This document shows, one piece after another, positions 44,243-51,190 of a stretch of DNA of 51,190 nt (positions are counted from its first letter, which is position 1; each line of letters begins with the position of its first letter). A program made the translations under genes and the position numbers. This DNA comes from Gordonia otitidis NBRC 100426. Its GTDB lineage: Bacteria > Actinomycetota > Actinomycetes > Mycobacteriales > Mycobacteriaceae. The DNA lies in the NCBI RefSeq assembly GCF_000248075.1, contig NZ_BAFB01000114.1:1-51190 (forward strand), read 5' to 3'. The notes under the pieces are model-generated. The model saw only the letters and a program-made list of their open reading frames with translations, made no database searches and was not told the origin of the DNA.

Positions 44243-45735
44243 CTATGGCGCCGTCGGTGTTCGCCACAGAGGTCGATATCGCGATCATCGGTGCCGGCTT
44301 TGCCGGTATCGGAATGGCCACGCGGCTCGCTCGGCGTGGACGCGAGTCGTTCGTCGTTCTCGAACGGGCCGGTGCCGTCGGGGGAACGTGGCGTGACAAC
44401 ACCTATCCGGGTATCGCATGCGACATCCCAGCTCACCTCTATTCGTACTCGTTCCGGCCGCCCGCCGACTGGTCGTCGGTGTATCCCAGCGGCGCCGAGA
44501 TCCGGCGCTATCTCGAACGCACAGTCGCCGACGAGGGGTTCGGAGAGAGGGTTCGGCTGGGTTGCGAACTGCTCGATGCCTCATGGAACCCCGACACCGC
44601 ACGCTGGGCACTGTCGACGTCGAATGGGGACATCACCTGCCGCGCCCTGGTCTTGGCGGTTGGGCGGCTCTCGGAAGCACGTATTCCCGACATCGAGGGA
44701 CTCGACTCCTTCACCGGCGAGGTGGTCCACACCGCGGCGTGGCGTGACGACCTCCCGCTCGACGGTGCACGGATCGGTCTGGTGGGGACGGGCGCCTCGG
44801 CGGTGCAGATCGCCCCCCATCTCGCCGAGCAGGCAGACGAACTCGTGGTCTTCTGCCGGACGCCGCCATACGTGGTCCCGCGCGATGACCGTCGCTACAC
44901 GGCGCGAGAGCGGGACGCGTATCTCGATCCCGTTGTGGCGCAAGATATTCGAGACCAGCTGCTTCGTGACGCCGACGTCGCGTTCCGACAGCGACAGGGC
45001 CTGCGGCCTGACATCGACGAGATCCGCGCACGTGCGCGCGCGCACCTGCACGCACAGGTCGACGACCCGGAGCTGCGCTCACTGCTGAGCCCGGAGTACG
45101 AGATCGGTTGCAAACGCATCCTGCTCAGTGACGACTTCTATCCGACGTTGGTCCGCGGCAACGTCGTCTTCGAACCCAGCGCACTCGACTCGGTCAGTGA
45201 ATCGAAGGCGAGGGCCGCCAGTGGACGCTGTCACGACCTCGATCTTCTCGTGATGGCAACAGGATTCGAGGCGGCGCGCCCACCGGTCGCCACGCGCGTC
45301 ACCGGTGCCAGGGGAGAGCGCCTCGACGCGCACTGGTCCGATGGCATGACGTCGTATGCGTCGACCACGGTCCACGGCTTTCCCAACATGTTCGTGCTCG
45401 ACGGTCCCAACGCCGCGCTGGGACACAATTCCGCGATCTACATGATCGAGACCCAACTCGACTACGTCCTCGGTGCGCTCGACGTACTCGGCGACGGCGA
45501 TGTCCGGTCGCTGGAGGTGTCCGCTGACGCCGAGGCCGCCTACACGGCCGAAATCGACGAACGTGCGTCGTCGACGGTGTGGCTGACCGGCTGCAACAGC
45601 TGGTACGTCGATCCCGTCAGTGGGCGACTCACCCTGCTCTGGCCCGGTACGGCCGTCTCGTTCCGCGAACGCAACGGTACGTTCGATGTCGGGCCGTATG
45701 TCGTCGAGACCAGCGAGGGGAGTGAACGCCGATGA
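44239..45735 (+). CDS. Flavin-containing (Baeyer-Villiger-type) monooxygenase
   Basis: A 498-residue FAD/NAD(P)H enzyme. FAD-binding [13 protein letters not shown] is near the N-terminus, followed by [20 protein letters not shown], which is strongly Baeyer-Villiger-like. The fingerprint FxGxxxHxxxW(P/D) reads [13 protein letters not shown], with R where P is usual. The NADPH-binding motif is [10 protein letters not shown]. The C-terminal end includes [19 protein letters not shown]. Substrates of such enzymes are ketones, sulfides or amines; here unknown. GTG at 44239 (ATG 44245 alternative) overlaps the CofH-like stop; its own stop overlaps the cofG ATG, so it is embedded in the deazaflavin operon. 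Confidence 0.9.
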   Translation: MTMAPSVFATEVDIAIIGAGFAGIGMATRLARRGRESFVVLERAGAVGGTWRDNTYPGIACDIPAHLYSYSFRPPADWSSVYPSGAEIRRYLERTVADEGFGERVRLGCELLDASWNPDTARWALSTSNGDITCRALVLAVGRLSEARIPDIEGLDSFTGEVVHTAAWRDDLPLDGARIGLVGTGASAVQIAPHLAEQADELVVFCRTPPYVVPRDDRRYTARERDAYLDPVVAQDIRDQLLRDADVAFRQRQGLRPDIDEIRARARAHLHAQVDDPELRSLLSPEYEIGCKRILLSDDFYPTLVRGNVVFEPSALDSVSESKARAASGRCHDLDLLVMATGFEAARPPVATRVTGARGERLDAHWSDGMTSYASTTVHGFPNMFVLDGPNAALGHNSAIYMIETQLDYVLGALDVLGDGDVRSLEVSADAEAAYTAEIDERASSTVWLTGCNSWYVDPVSGRLTLLWPGTAVSFRERNGTFDVGPYVVETSEGSERR

Positions 45736-46979
45736 CGCAGTCGATGGCCGTTCGTGAAGCGCTCGATGCAGCAGGCTCGGGTGATCGCCTCGGTGTCGCC
45801 GAGGTCGCGGCGCTGCTCGCGGCGTCGGGTGACGATCTGACGGCGGTGGCAGCGGCGGCATCGGAACTGCGCGACGAGGGACTCGCCGAGGTGGGTCGAG
45901 ACCGCCAGATCACCTACTCGCGCAAGGTCTTCGTGCCGCTGACCCGGTTGTGCCGCGACCGGTGCCACTACTGCACATTCGTCACCGTGCCCGGCAAGCT
46001 GGCACGAGCAGGTGAGGGGATGTTCCTCGAGATCGACCAGGTGCTGTCCATCGCCCGTCAGGGGGCGGCGCTCGGTTGCAAGGAGGCGCTGTTCACCCTC
46101 GGCGACCGACCCGAGGACCGCTGGCCGCAGGCAGGGGAATGGCTTGCAGCGCGCGGGTATTCGTCGACGCTCGACTATGTGCGGGCGGCGGCGGTCGCGG
46201 TCCTCGAGGACACCGGCCTGCTTCCGCATCTGAACCCGGGAGTGATGAGCGCCCACGAGATGTCGGTGCTTCGTCCGGTTGCCCCCTCGATGGGAATGAT
46301 GCTCGAGACGACGTCGCGTCGACTGTTCACCGAGAAGGGCCAACCGCACTACGGCAGCCCGGACAAGGACCCGCTGGTGCGTCTCCAGGTGTTACGTGAT
46401 GCCGGTGACCTACGCATACCGTTCACCACGGGCATCCTCGTCGGGATCGGTGAGAGTCTGACCGAACGCGCGGAATCGCTCCTCGCGCTCGCCGACATCG
46501 CACGCGCCGGTCACATCCAGGAAGTGATCGTGCAGAACTTCCGCGCCAAGCCCAACACCGCGATGCGCGGGACCCCGGACGCCGAGATGACCGAGTTTCT
46601 CGCGGCGGTGGCGACGGCGCGTCTGGTGCTCGGTCGGCAGATGCGGGTACAGGCACCACCGAATCTCGTCTCGCGAGAGGAGTGCGCCGCGCTCATCGCT
46701 TCGGGTATCGACGACTGGGGCGGGGTGTCGCCGTTGACCCCGGACCACGTCAACCCCGAGCGTCCGTGGCCCAACCTCACGACACTCGCCGAGATCACCG
46801 CGGAGTCGGAATACGTTCTCGCCGAGCGGATCACCGCCCAGCCACCGTACGTGCTCGATGCCGAGAACTGGATCGATCCATCGCTGACCGCGCACGTGGC
46901 GGCGCTCGCCGATCCGACCACCGGTCTCGCGGCCGATACCCGCCCGTCGGGACTGCCCTGGCCGGCAGCTGTCGCGTGA
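45732..46979 (+). CDS. cofG: CofG, 7,8-didemethyl-8-hydroxy-5-deazariboflavin synthase subunit
   Basis: A 415-residue radical-SAM protein equal to the N-terminal half of FbiC. The cluster motif CRDRCHYC (Cys74, Cys78, Cys81) is intact. Other conserved blocks: [89 protein letters not shown]. CofG closes the deazaflavin ring of FO using the product of CofH. In mycobacteria CofG is fused to CofH; here it ends (GLPWPAAVA) exactly where the FbiC linker would begin. ATG at 45732 overlaps the monooxygenase stop (ATGA). Confidence 0.93.
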   Translation: MTQSMAVREALDAAGSGDRLGVAEVAALLAASGDDLTAVAAAASELRDEGLAEVGRDRQITYSRKVFVPLTRLCRDRCHYCTFVTVPGKLARAGEGMFLEIDQVLSIARQGAALGCKEALFTLGDRPEDRWPQAGEWLAARGYSSTLDYVRAAAVAVLEDTGLLPHLNPGVMSAHEMSVLRPVAPSMGMMLETTSRRLFTEKGQPHYGSPDKDPLVRLQVLRDAGDLRIPFTTGILVGIGESLTERAESLLALADIARAGHIQEVIVQNFRAKPNTAMRGTPDAEMTEFLAAVATARLVLGRQMRVQAPPNLVSREECAALIASGIDDWGGVSPLTPDHVNPERPWPNLTTLAEITAESEYVLAERITAQPPYVLDAENWIDPSLTAHVAALADPTTGLAADTRPSGLPWPAAVA

Positions 46980-47033
46980 GCGTCCGGGTCGCGGCCCGGT
47001 GAGGGGAGGCCATCGCCCACCCGAGTCGTCGAC

Positions 47034-47408
47034 TCAGTCGACAGGTCGCGCGGCGAGGATCGCCTGGTATCCGCCGACGACGTCGGTCGCGCGGTGCAGT
47101 CCAAGCTGTTGCAGCGTCGCGGCGGCCAGCGACGAGCTGTAGCCCTCCGAACACAAGACGATCCACCGCACGTCGTGGTCGACGGCCTCGGGGATGCGGG
47201 CGTCACTCGCCGGGTCGAGCCGCCACTCGAGCACGTTGCGTTCGAGCACCAGCGCTCCGGGGTATTCGCCCTCGGTGGCGCGCTGCGCCGCGGGACGTAT
47301 GTCGACGAGCACACCACCGTTGTCGAGTTCTGTCGCGAGATCGACGGCGTCCACCCGGTCGAGGTTCTCGCGCGCGGTCAGCAGGAGGTCATTGATCGTC
47401 ACGGCCAC
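47034..47408 (-). CDS. Rhodanese-like sulfurtransferase
   Basis: A 124-residue single rhodanese domain. The active-site loop is VLCSEGYSSSLAA with the catalytic Cys, and GGVLVDIRPAAQRATEGEYP is the typical CH2A-type N-terminal block. It would move sulfane sulfur from a donor to an acceptor. GTG at 47408. It lies 37 bp downstream of the cysteine dioxygenase gene on the same strand, and the pair is a common actinobacterial cysteine/sulfur catabolism unit. Confidence 0.88.
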   Translation of the reverse strand: MAVTINDLLLTARENLDRVDAVDLATELDNGGVLVDIRPAAQRATEGEYPGALVLERNVLEWRLDPASDARIPEAVDHDVRWIVLCSEGYSSSLAAATLQQLGLHRATDVVGGYQAILAARPVD

Positions 47409-47445
47409 ATCACAATGCTATTCGGGTCATTCGGCGCTGTTGAGG

Positions 47446-48045
47446 TCATTCGGGTTCGTCGGTGAGTTCGGTACGCGTGCGCCGTAACCGGCCGGTGTCG
47501 GTGACCTCGTAGAACGACATCGCCGTCAACGGCGGCGAGTAGGCGTGCACGCTGAGCGTCGGCCCTGGCTCGTGCACCGAACCGAGCCGCTGGGAGGTTG
47601 CGTGCGACTGATTGAGGCCGCGTAGCGGTGGCGCGCTCGCGTGGTGCTGGACGTCGTGCACCCAGCCGAGCGGAAACGAGGCCTGGTCGCCCGCCGACAA
47701 GATGCGCAGTGCGAGGTCGTTGCCGGTCCAGCGGTACTCGCGCAGCGCGCCCGACAACACGGTCAGCGCTCCGAGTGAGCCAGCGTGGTCGTGGAGGTCG
47801 GTGGAGCGGTCCGGGGTCCAGCTGATCAGCCAGAGGTCGAGGTCGTCGTCGGACTCCAATCGGGTGGACCAGCGTTCGACGGGATCCCAGCTCGTCGGAA
47901 GCAGATGGTTGTATCGGCCGTCGATCACGTCCGCGACGCCCTGGTCGGTGATGCGCAGCAGATCAGCGGGCCGGAGCCGGGTGGGTAGTGTGGCACTGGT
48001 CGGCCGCGTCGCGGCGCGGTGCACGGGATCGAGAGTCGAGGTCAT
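47446..48045 (-). CDS. Cysteine dioxygenase family protein
   Basis: A 199-residue cupin of the bacterial cysteine dioxygenase family, which oxidises L-cysteine to cysteine sulfinate with non-heme iron. Expected iron ligands are His85 and His87 in STDLHDHAGSLGALTVLSG and His130 in PLGWVHDVQHHA. ATG at 48045 is the best start; in-frame upstream codons to about 48081 have no initiator with a ribosome site. First gene of the pair with rhodanese; the promoter lies in the 368-bp gap shared with fdxA. Confidence 0.85.
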   Translation of the reverse strand: MTSTLDPVHRAATRPTSATLPTRLRPADLLRITDQGVADVIDGRYNHLLPTSWDPVERWSTRLESDDDLDLWLISWTPDRSTDLHDHAGSLGALTVLSGALREYRWTGNDLALRILSAGDQASFPLGWVHDVQHHASAPPLRGLNQSHATSQRLGSVHEPGPTLSVHAYSPPLTAMSFYEVTDTGRLRRTRTELTDEPE

Positions 48046-48413
48046 GGGCACTCCGGACGAAGGTGATGGTCGGGCTCGCAAGCACAGGATGCGCCCGACT
48101 CATCTCCGACGGGAGGGTTGGCGTCACGCTGAACGCAACGGACGCTCCACGATCCGGTATGGCATTGAGCGTCGCGCCTCGTCGCGGAAACTGTGATCTT
48201 CGTCGTCTCGAGTGGCGCTGAGCGGGGGCGATGTGGGCTCCGGTGGTATCGGACAGATAAGGTTGAACCCGCGTGTGCTCCGCGCCTGTCTCGGGGGAGG
48301 CCGACGGTGCGCACGTCCGGCGCGATCAGCCCTCGCGCCAGGTCCGCCGCCTCGTCGCACACGCAGGCCAGAGCGGGCACACAAGCGGTAGAAGTGCGAA
48401 GAAGGAGAATGTG
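48046..48413. other. Divergent intergenic region between cysteine dioxygenase and ferredoxin genes
   Basis: These 368 bp carry the two divergent promoters and the fdxA ribosome site (AAGGAG at about 48401-48406). Open frames cross it on both strands, but none has a recognisable product. A 13-codon open frame on the reverse strand (48165-48124) could be a leader peptide but has no Cys codons. No riboswitch motif was recognised. Confidence 0.5.
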
Positions 48414-48743
48414 GTGACGTACATCATCGCGGAACCCTGCGTGGATGTGATGGACAGGGCCTGCGTCGAGGAGTGCCCTGTCGACTGCATCTACGAGGGT
48501 GGCCGCAGTCTGTACATCCAACCGGATGAGTGCGTGGACTGTGGTGCCTGCGAGCCGGTGTGTCCGGTGGAAGCGATCTTCTACGAGGACGACGTCCCCG
48601 ACGAGTGGGAGCCCTACGTCAGCGCCAACGCCGACTTCTTCGACGACCTCGGCTCGCCGGGCGGTGCGAGCAAGGTCGGCAAGACCGACTACGACCCGCC
48701 GTTCGTCAAAGCTCTCCCGCCCATGAACGAGGGCGAGGACTGA
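48414..48743 (+). CDS. fdxA: Seven-iron ferredoxin (3Fe-4S/4Fe-4S)
   Basis: A 109-residue ferredoxin. Cys9, Cys17 and Cys21 with the later Cys50 suit a [3Fe-4S] cluster, and Cys40-x2-Cys43-x2-Cys46 with Cys25 bind the [4Fe-4S] cluster (CVDCGACEPVCPVEAI). The acidic C-terminal extension (DEWEPYVSANADFFDDLGSP) is typical of actinobacterial FdxA/FdxC. It carries electrons to cytochromes P450 or other reductases. GTG at 48414 follows AAGGAG. It ends just before dapC, as in M. tuberculosis Rv1177-Rv1178. Confidence 0.94.
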   Translation: MTYIIAEPCVDVMDRACVEECPVDCIYEGGRSLYIQPDECVDCGACEPVCPVEAIFYEDDVPDEWEPYVSANADFFDDLGSPGGASKVGKTDYDPPFVKALPPMNEGED

Positions 48744-48768
48744 CTTGCACACGGCCCGTCGGGCACGT

Positions 48769-49872
48769 GTGAGTGAGGCGCTGCCCGACTTCCCGTGGGA
48801 CTCGCTCGCGGAGGCGAAGGCGCGCGCCGCAGCCCACGAGGGCGGAATCGTCGACCTCTCGGTCGGTACCCCGGTCGATCCGGTCGACACGCTGATCCGC
48901 GAGGCGCTCGCTTCGGCGTCGGAGTTCCCCGGATACCCGGCGACAGTCGGGACCACGGACCTTCGCGAGGCTGCCGCCGAGGCGCTGGCCCGGCGCTACG
49001 GGGCGACCGGACTCGCCGAATCGTCGATTCTTCCGGTCATCGGTACCAAGGAAGCCATTGCGGGTCTGTCGTCGGCGCTCGGCATCGGCGCCGGTGACAA
49101 CGTCGTGATCCCCGAGGTCGCGTACCCGACCTACGAGGTGAGTGCCCTGCTCGCGGGAGCGACGGTGACCCGAGCCGATTCGACGCTGCAGATCGGCCCG
49201 GTCATGGGCAGTTCTGCGCCTGCGCTCATGTTCATCAACTCGCCGTCGAATCCGACGGGCCGAGTGCTGGGCGTCGACCACCTGCGCAAGGTGGTGGCGT
49301 GGTGCCGTGAGCATGGCACGATCCTCGCTTCCGACGAGTGCTACCTCGGGCTGTCGTGGGACACCGAGGCCGTCTCCATCCTCGACCCGCGGGTCAGCGA
49401 TGGCGATCACACCGGGCTGTTGGCGATCCACTCACTGTCGAAGATCTCCAACCTCGCGTCCTATCGTGCGGGCTTCTTCGCCGGCGACCACGATCTGATC
49501 GCCGAACTCCTTGCTGTGCGCAAACATTCGGGCATGATCGTGCCGTTCCCCATCCAGGCCGCCATGACCGCGGCGCTCTCCGACGACACGCACGTCGAGG
49601 CGCAGCGTGCCCGCTACCAGTTACGTCGCTCGCGATTGTTGCCCGCCGTACGCGACGCGGGTTTCCGCGTCGACGACTCGGAGGCGGGCCTGTACCTGTG
49701 GGCCACACGCGGTGAGGGCTGCCGCGACACCGTGGCGTGGCTCGCCGAGCGGGGAATCCTGGTAGCGCCGGGCGACTTCTACGGGCCTCTCGGTACGAAC
49801 CATGTGCGCTTCGCACTCACCGCCACCGACGAGCGCATCGACGCCGCGGTGGAGCGGCTGACTGCCGCCTGA
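48769..49872 (+). CDS. dapC: N-succinyldiaminopimelate aminotransferase
   Basis: A 367-residue class I/II PLP aminotransferase in the succinylase branch of lysine/diaminopimelate synthesis. DLSVGTPVDPVD is the family start, PEVAYPTYEVSA and NSPSNPTGRVLG the usual core, and the PLP Lys is in HSLSKISNLASYR. GTG at 48769 gives an N-terminus (SEALPDFPWDSLAEAKA) like the mycobacterial enzyme; TTG at 48745 is a longer alternative. It is convergent with dapD, another enzyme of the same pathway. Confidence 0.92.
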   Translation: MSEALPDFPWDSLAEAKARAAAHEGGIVDLSVGTPVDPVDTLIREALASASEFPGYPATVGTTDLREAAAEALARRYGATGLAESSILPVIGTKEAIAGLSSALGIGAGDNVVIPEVAYPTYEVSALLAGATVTRADSTLQIGPVMGSSAPALMFINSPSNPTGRVLGVDHLRKVVAWCREHGTILASDECYLGLSWDTEAVSILDPRVSDGDHTGLLAIHSLSKISNLASYRAGFFAGDHDLIAELLAVRKHSGMIVPFPIQAAMTAALSDDTHVEAQRARYQLRRSRLLPAVRDAGFRVDDSEAGLYLWATRGEGCRDTVAWLAERGILVAPGDFYGPLGTNHVRFALTATDERIDAAVERLTAA

Positions 49873-49876
49873 CGCA

Positions 49877-49940
49877 GAAACACGCGCTTCCGACACCGGC
49901 ACGCGACGCGTCGCTCGCAGGTGTCAGAAGCGCGTGTTTC
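49877..49940. terminator. Long inverted repeat between convergent dapC and dapD
   Basis: GAAACACGCGCTTC (49877-49890) plus GACACC (49892-49897) are inverted as GGTGTC (49920-49925) plus GAAGCGCGTGTTTC (49927-49940): a 20-of-21 bp stem with one C/A mismatch and a 22-nt loop. The position 4 bp after the dapC stop and 11 bp after the dapD stop fits a bidirectional terminator. Confidence 0.85.
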
Positions 49941-49951
49941 AGCGCCGGATC

Positions 49952-50920
49952 TCAGTTGTTCTTGTGCAGCGCCTCGTTGAGCGCGATGCCGTCGCCCTTC
50001 CACGGCACCACCTCGACGGCCCCGGTGAGACTGTTGCGGCGGAACAGCAGGTTCGACTGACCGGAGAGTTCACGCGCCTTGATCGACGCGCCGTCGGGGC
50101 CGGTGACCTTGGTGCCCGCGGTCACGTAGAGGCCTGCCTCGATGACGCAGTCATCGCCAAGCGGGATGCCGCACCCGGAGTTCGCCCCGAGTAGGCACCG
50201 CTTACCCAGGGAGATGATCTCCTTGCCGCCGCCCGACAGCGTGCCCATCGTCGACGCTCCGCCACCGATGTCCGAGCCGTCGCCCACGACGACGCCCGCC
50301 GAGATACGGCCCTCCACCATCGACGAACCGAGCGTGCCCGCGTTGTAGTTGACGAAACCCTCGTGCATCACGGTCGTGCCGGGGGCGAGATGCGCACCGA
50401 GACGTACGCGATCGGCGTCGCCGATGCGCACTCCGCCGGGCGCGACGTAGTCGACCATGCGGGGGAACTTGTCGATGCTGAGCACCGTCACGTGGCCGCG
50501 GGCCCGCAGGCGTCGGCGAACCTTCTCGAAGCCCTCCACCGGGCAGGGGCCGAAGTTGGTCCACACGACGTTGGACAGCAGTCCGAAGATGCCTTCGAGA
50601 TTCGCCTGGTGCGGCTCGATGAATCGATGCGACAACAGGTGCAGTCGCAGGTAGACGTCGTAGGCGTCCGTCGGTGCGGCGGACAGATCGGCGATCGAGG
50701 TGCGGACAGCGACGATCTTGACCCCGCGTGCCTCGTCGAGTCCGACCAGATCGTTGAGGTGGGTGGGGATCTCGTCGCCCTCGAGGATCTTGGTGTCGGC
50801 CAGATCAGGTGTTGCGAGTTCGGGGTCGGGGTACCAGACGTCGAGGACAACGCCGGGATCCGCCGACCCCCCGTTGGTCACCGTTGCGATGCCTGTTGCG
50901 TATGCGCCATTCGTCGTCAC
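49952..50920 (-). CDS. dapD: Tetrahydrodipicolinate N-succinyltransferase
   Basis: A 322-residue acyltransferase of the actinobacterial DapD group, which adds succinyl-CoA to tetrahydrodipicolinate. The N-terminal ~120 residues are the group-specific domain ([18 protein letters not shown]). A left-handed beta-helix of hexapeptides follows ([58 protein letters not shown]). GTG at 50920 is the start. No dapE is in the window. Confidence 0.94.
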   Translation of the reverse strand: MTTNGAYATGIATVTNGGSADPGVVLDVWYPDPELATPDLADTKILEGDEIPTHLNDLVGLDEARGVKIVAVRTSIADLSAAPTDAYDVYLRLHLLSHRFIEPHQANLEGIFGLLSNVVWTNFGPCPVEGFEKVRRRLRARGHVTVLSIDKFPRMVDYVAPGGVRIGDADRVRLGAHLAPGTTVMHEGFVNYNAGTLGSSMVEGRISAGVVVGDGSDIGGGASTMGTLSGGGKEIISLGKRCLLGANSGCGIPLGDDCVIEAGLYVTAGTKVTGPDGASIKARELSGQSNLLFRRNSLTGAVEVVPWKGDGIALNEALHKNN

Positions 50921-50980
50921 GGGCAGGAGTTTACCGGCGACCTCGTCCCGCAGGTGGGGAGGTCGCCGGTACTCACCCGC

Positions 50981-51190
50981 TCAGTGCTGGTGATACATGA
51001 GGTCGTATTCGGCGCGGTCGTGATCGCTGTTGACCGGAAAGAACGCACTGTGGTGCATCCGGTGACTCAACGTGACCAGTACCGCCGCGCTCGCCACGAA
51101 GGCGGCAACCATCACGACGCCCCAGACGATCCCCGCGGTGGGCTCGCCGGTGGCGAACATGGTCAGCGAGACCGCCAGCGACAAGAAGCC
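50981..51190 (-). CDS. Membrane protein, partial (runs off the right edge)
   Basis: Only the C-terminal ~69 residues are in the window. They include one or two hydrophobic segments (SLAVSLTMFATG and GIVWGVVMVAAFVASAAVLV) and end in a polar His/Asp-rich tail (SDHDRAEYDLMYHQH). The frame is open to the edge, so the start lies beyond it. Not recognised. Confidence 0.6.
   Translation of the reverse strand, partial: GFLSLAVSLTMFATGEPTAGIVWGVVMVAAFVASAAVLVTLSHRMHHSAFFPVNSDHDRAEYDLMYHQH

Noticed and set aside
48124..48165. Leader peptide controlling cysteine dioxygenase
   Set aside because: The 13-codon frame has no Cys codon, no clear ribosome site and no visible attenuator stems, so a cysteine-responsive leader is not supported.

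Overview
The window is chromosomal DNA from a high-GC, mycolic-acid-type actinobacterium, most likely Gordonia or a close relative in the Mycobacteriales. Evidence: strong G/C bias at third codon positions, frequent GTG/TTG starts with 4-nt stop/start overlaps, a mycothiol gene (mshB), an Rpf-type cell-wall hydrolase, a WS/DGAT-type acyltransferase, and a right-hand block (typA, lpqW-like, mshB, small membrane protein, fbiC-like genes, ferredoxin, dapC, dapD) whose gene order matches the Mycobacterium tuberculosis Rv1165-Rv1201c region as I remember it. Species assignment is inference.

Layout. 1-0.35 kb: remnant of an IS630-family element and degenerate ~20-bp repeats. 0.35-4.7 kb: PHP-domain protein, Bcr/CflA-type MFS exporter, cyanase, methyltransferase, small unknown. 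4.75-8.65 kb: ABC ATPase/FtsX permease pair divergent from a histidine kinase/response regulator pair. 8.66-11.9 kb: frameshifted LLM-oxidoreductase fragment, then the lactate-utilisation operon lutABC. 12-16.5 kb: acyl-CoA thioesterase, FNT-family channel, Rpf-like protein with a structured leader, crotonase-fold protein lacking the catalytic glutamates, AI-2E-family permease. 16.5-21.1 kb: Asp23/Gls24 (alkaline-shock) module, with an ECF sigma factor gene on one strand and six small Asp23/DUF2273/AmaP-like genes on the other. 21.1-24.6 kb: WS/DGAT protein, a remarkable decapeptide-repeat protein, an HhH-GPD protein, a secreted protein. 24.8-30.3 kb: sugar porter, then a reverse-strand run of YhhN protein, a lipase-like protein with no nucleophile serine, and secreted proteins. 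30.7-34.9 kb: thiamine/iron-type ABC importer cassette (lipoprotein, fused permease, ATPase) translationally coupled to a Nudix hydrolase. 35.1-37.6 kb: intact secreted lipase and EamA exporter. 37.8-51.2 kb: the typA-to-dapD block, with rhodanese and cysteine dioxygenase on the reverse strand.

The most unusual locus is 43.1-47.0 kb. Where mycobacteria carry the fused CofG-CofH enzyme FbiC (cofactor F420 biosynthesis), this window has three overlapping genes: a CofH-like protein that has precisely lost the radical-SAM CxxxCxxC loop, a Baeyer-Villiger-type flavin monooxygenase, and a stand-alone CofG with its cluster motif intact. A CofH without its cluster cannot do the canonical chemistry, so this is either a repurposed system or needs a second CofH elsewhere. 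The second is the 304-residue protein at 22.5-23.4 kb, built on at least 14 consecutive exact 10-residue repeats. No rRNA, tRNA or CRISPR array was seen.
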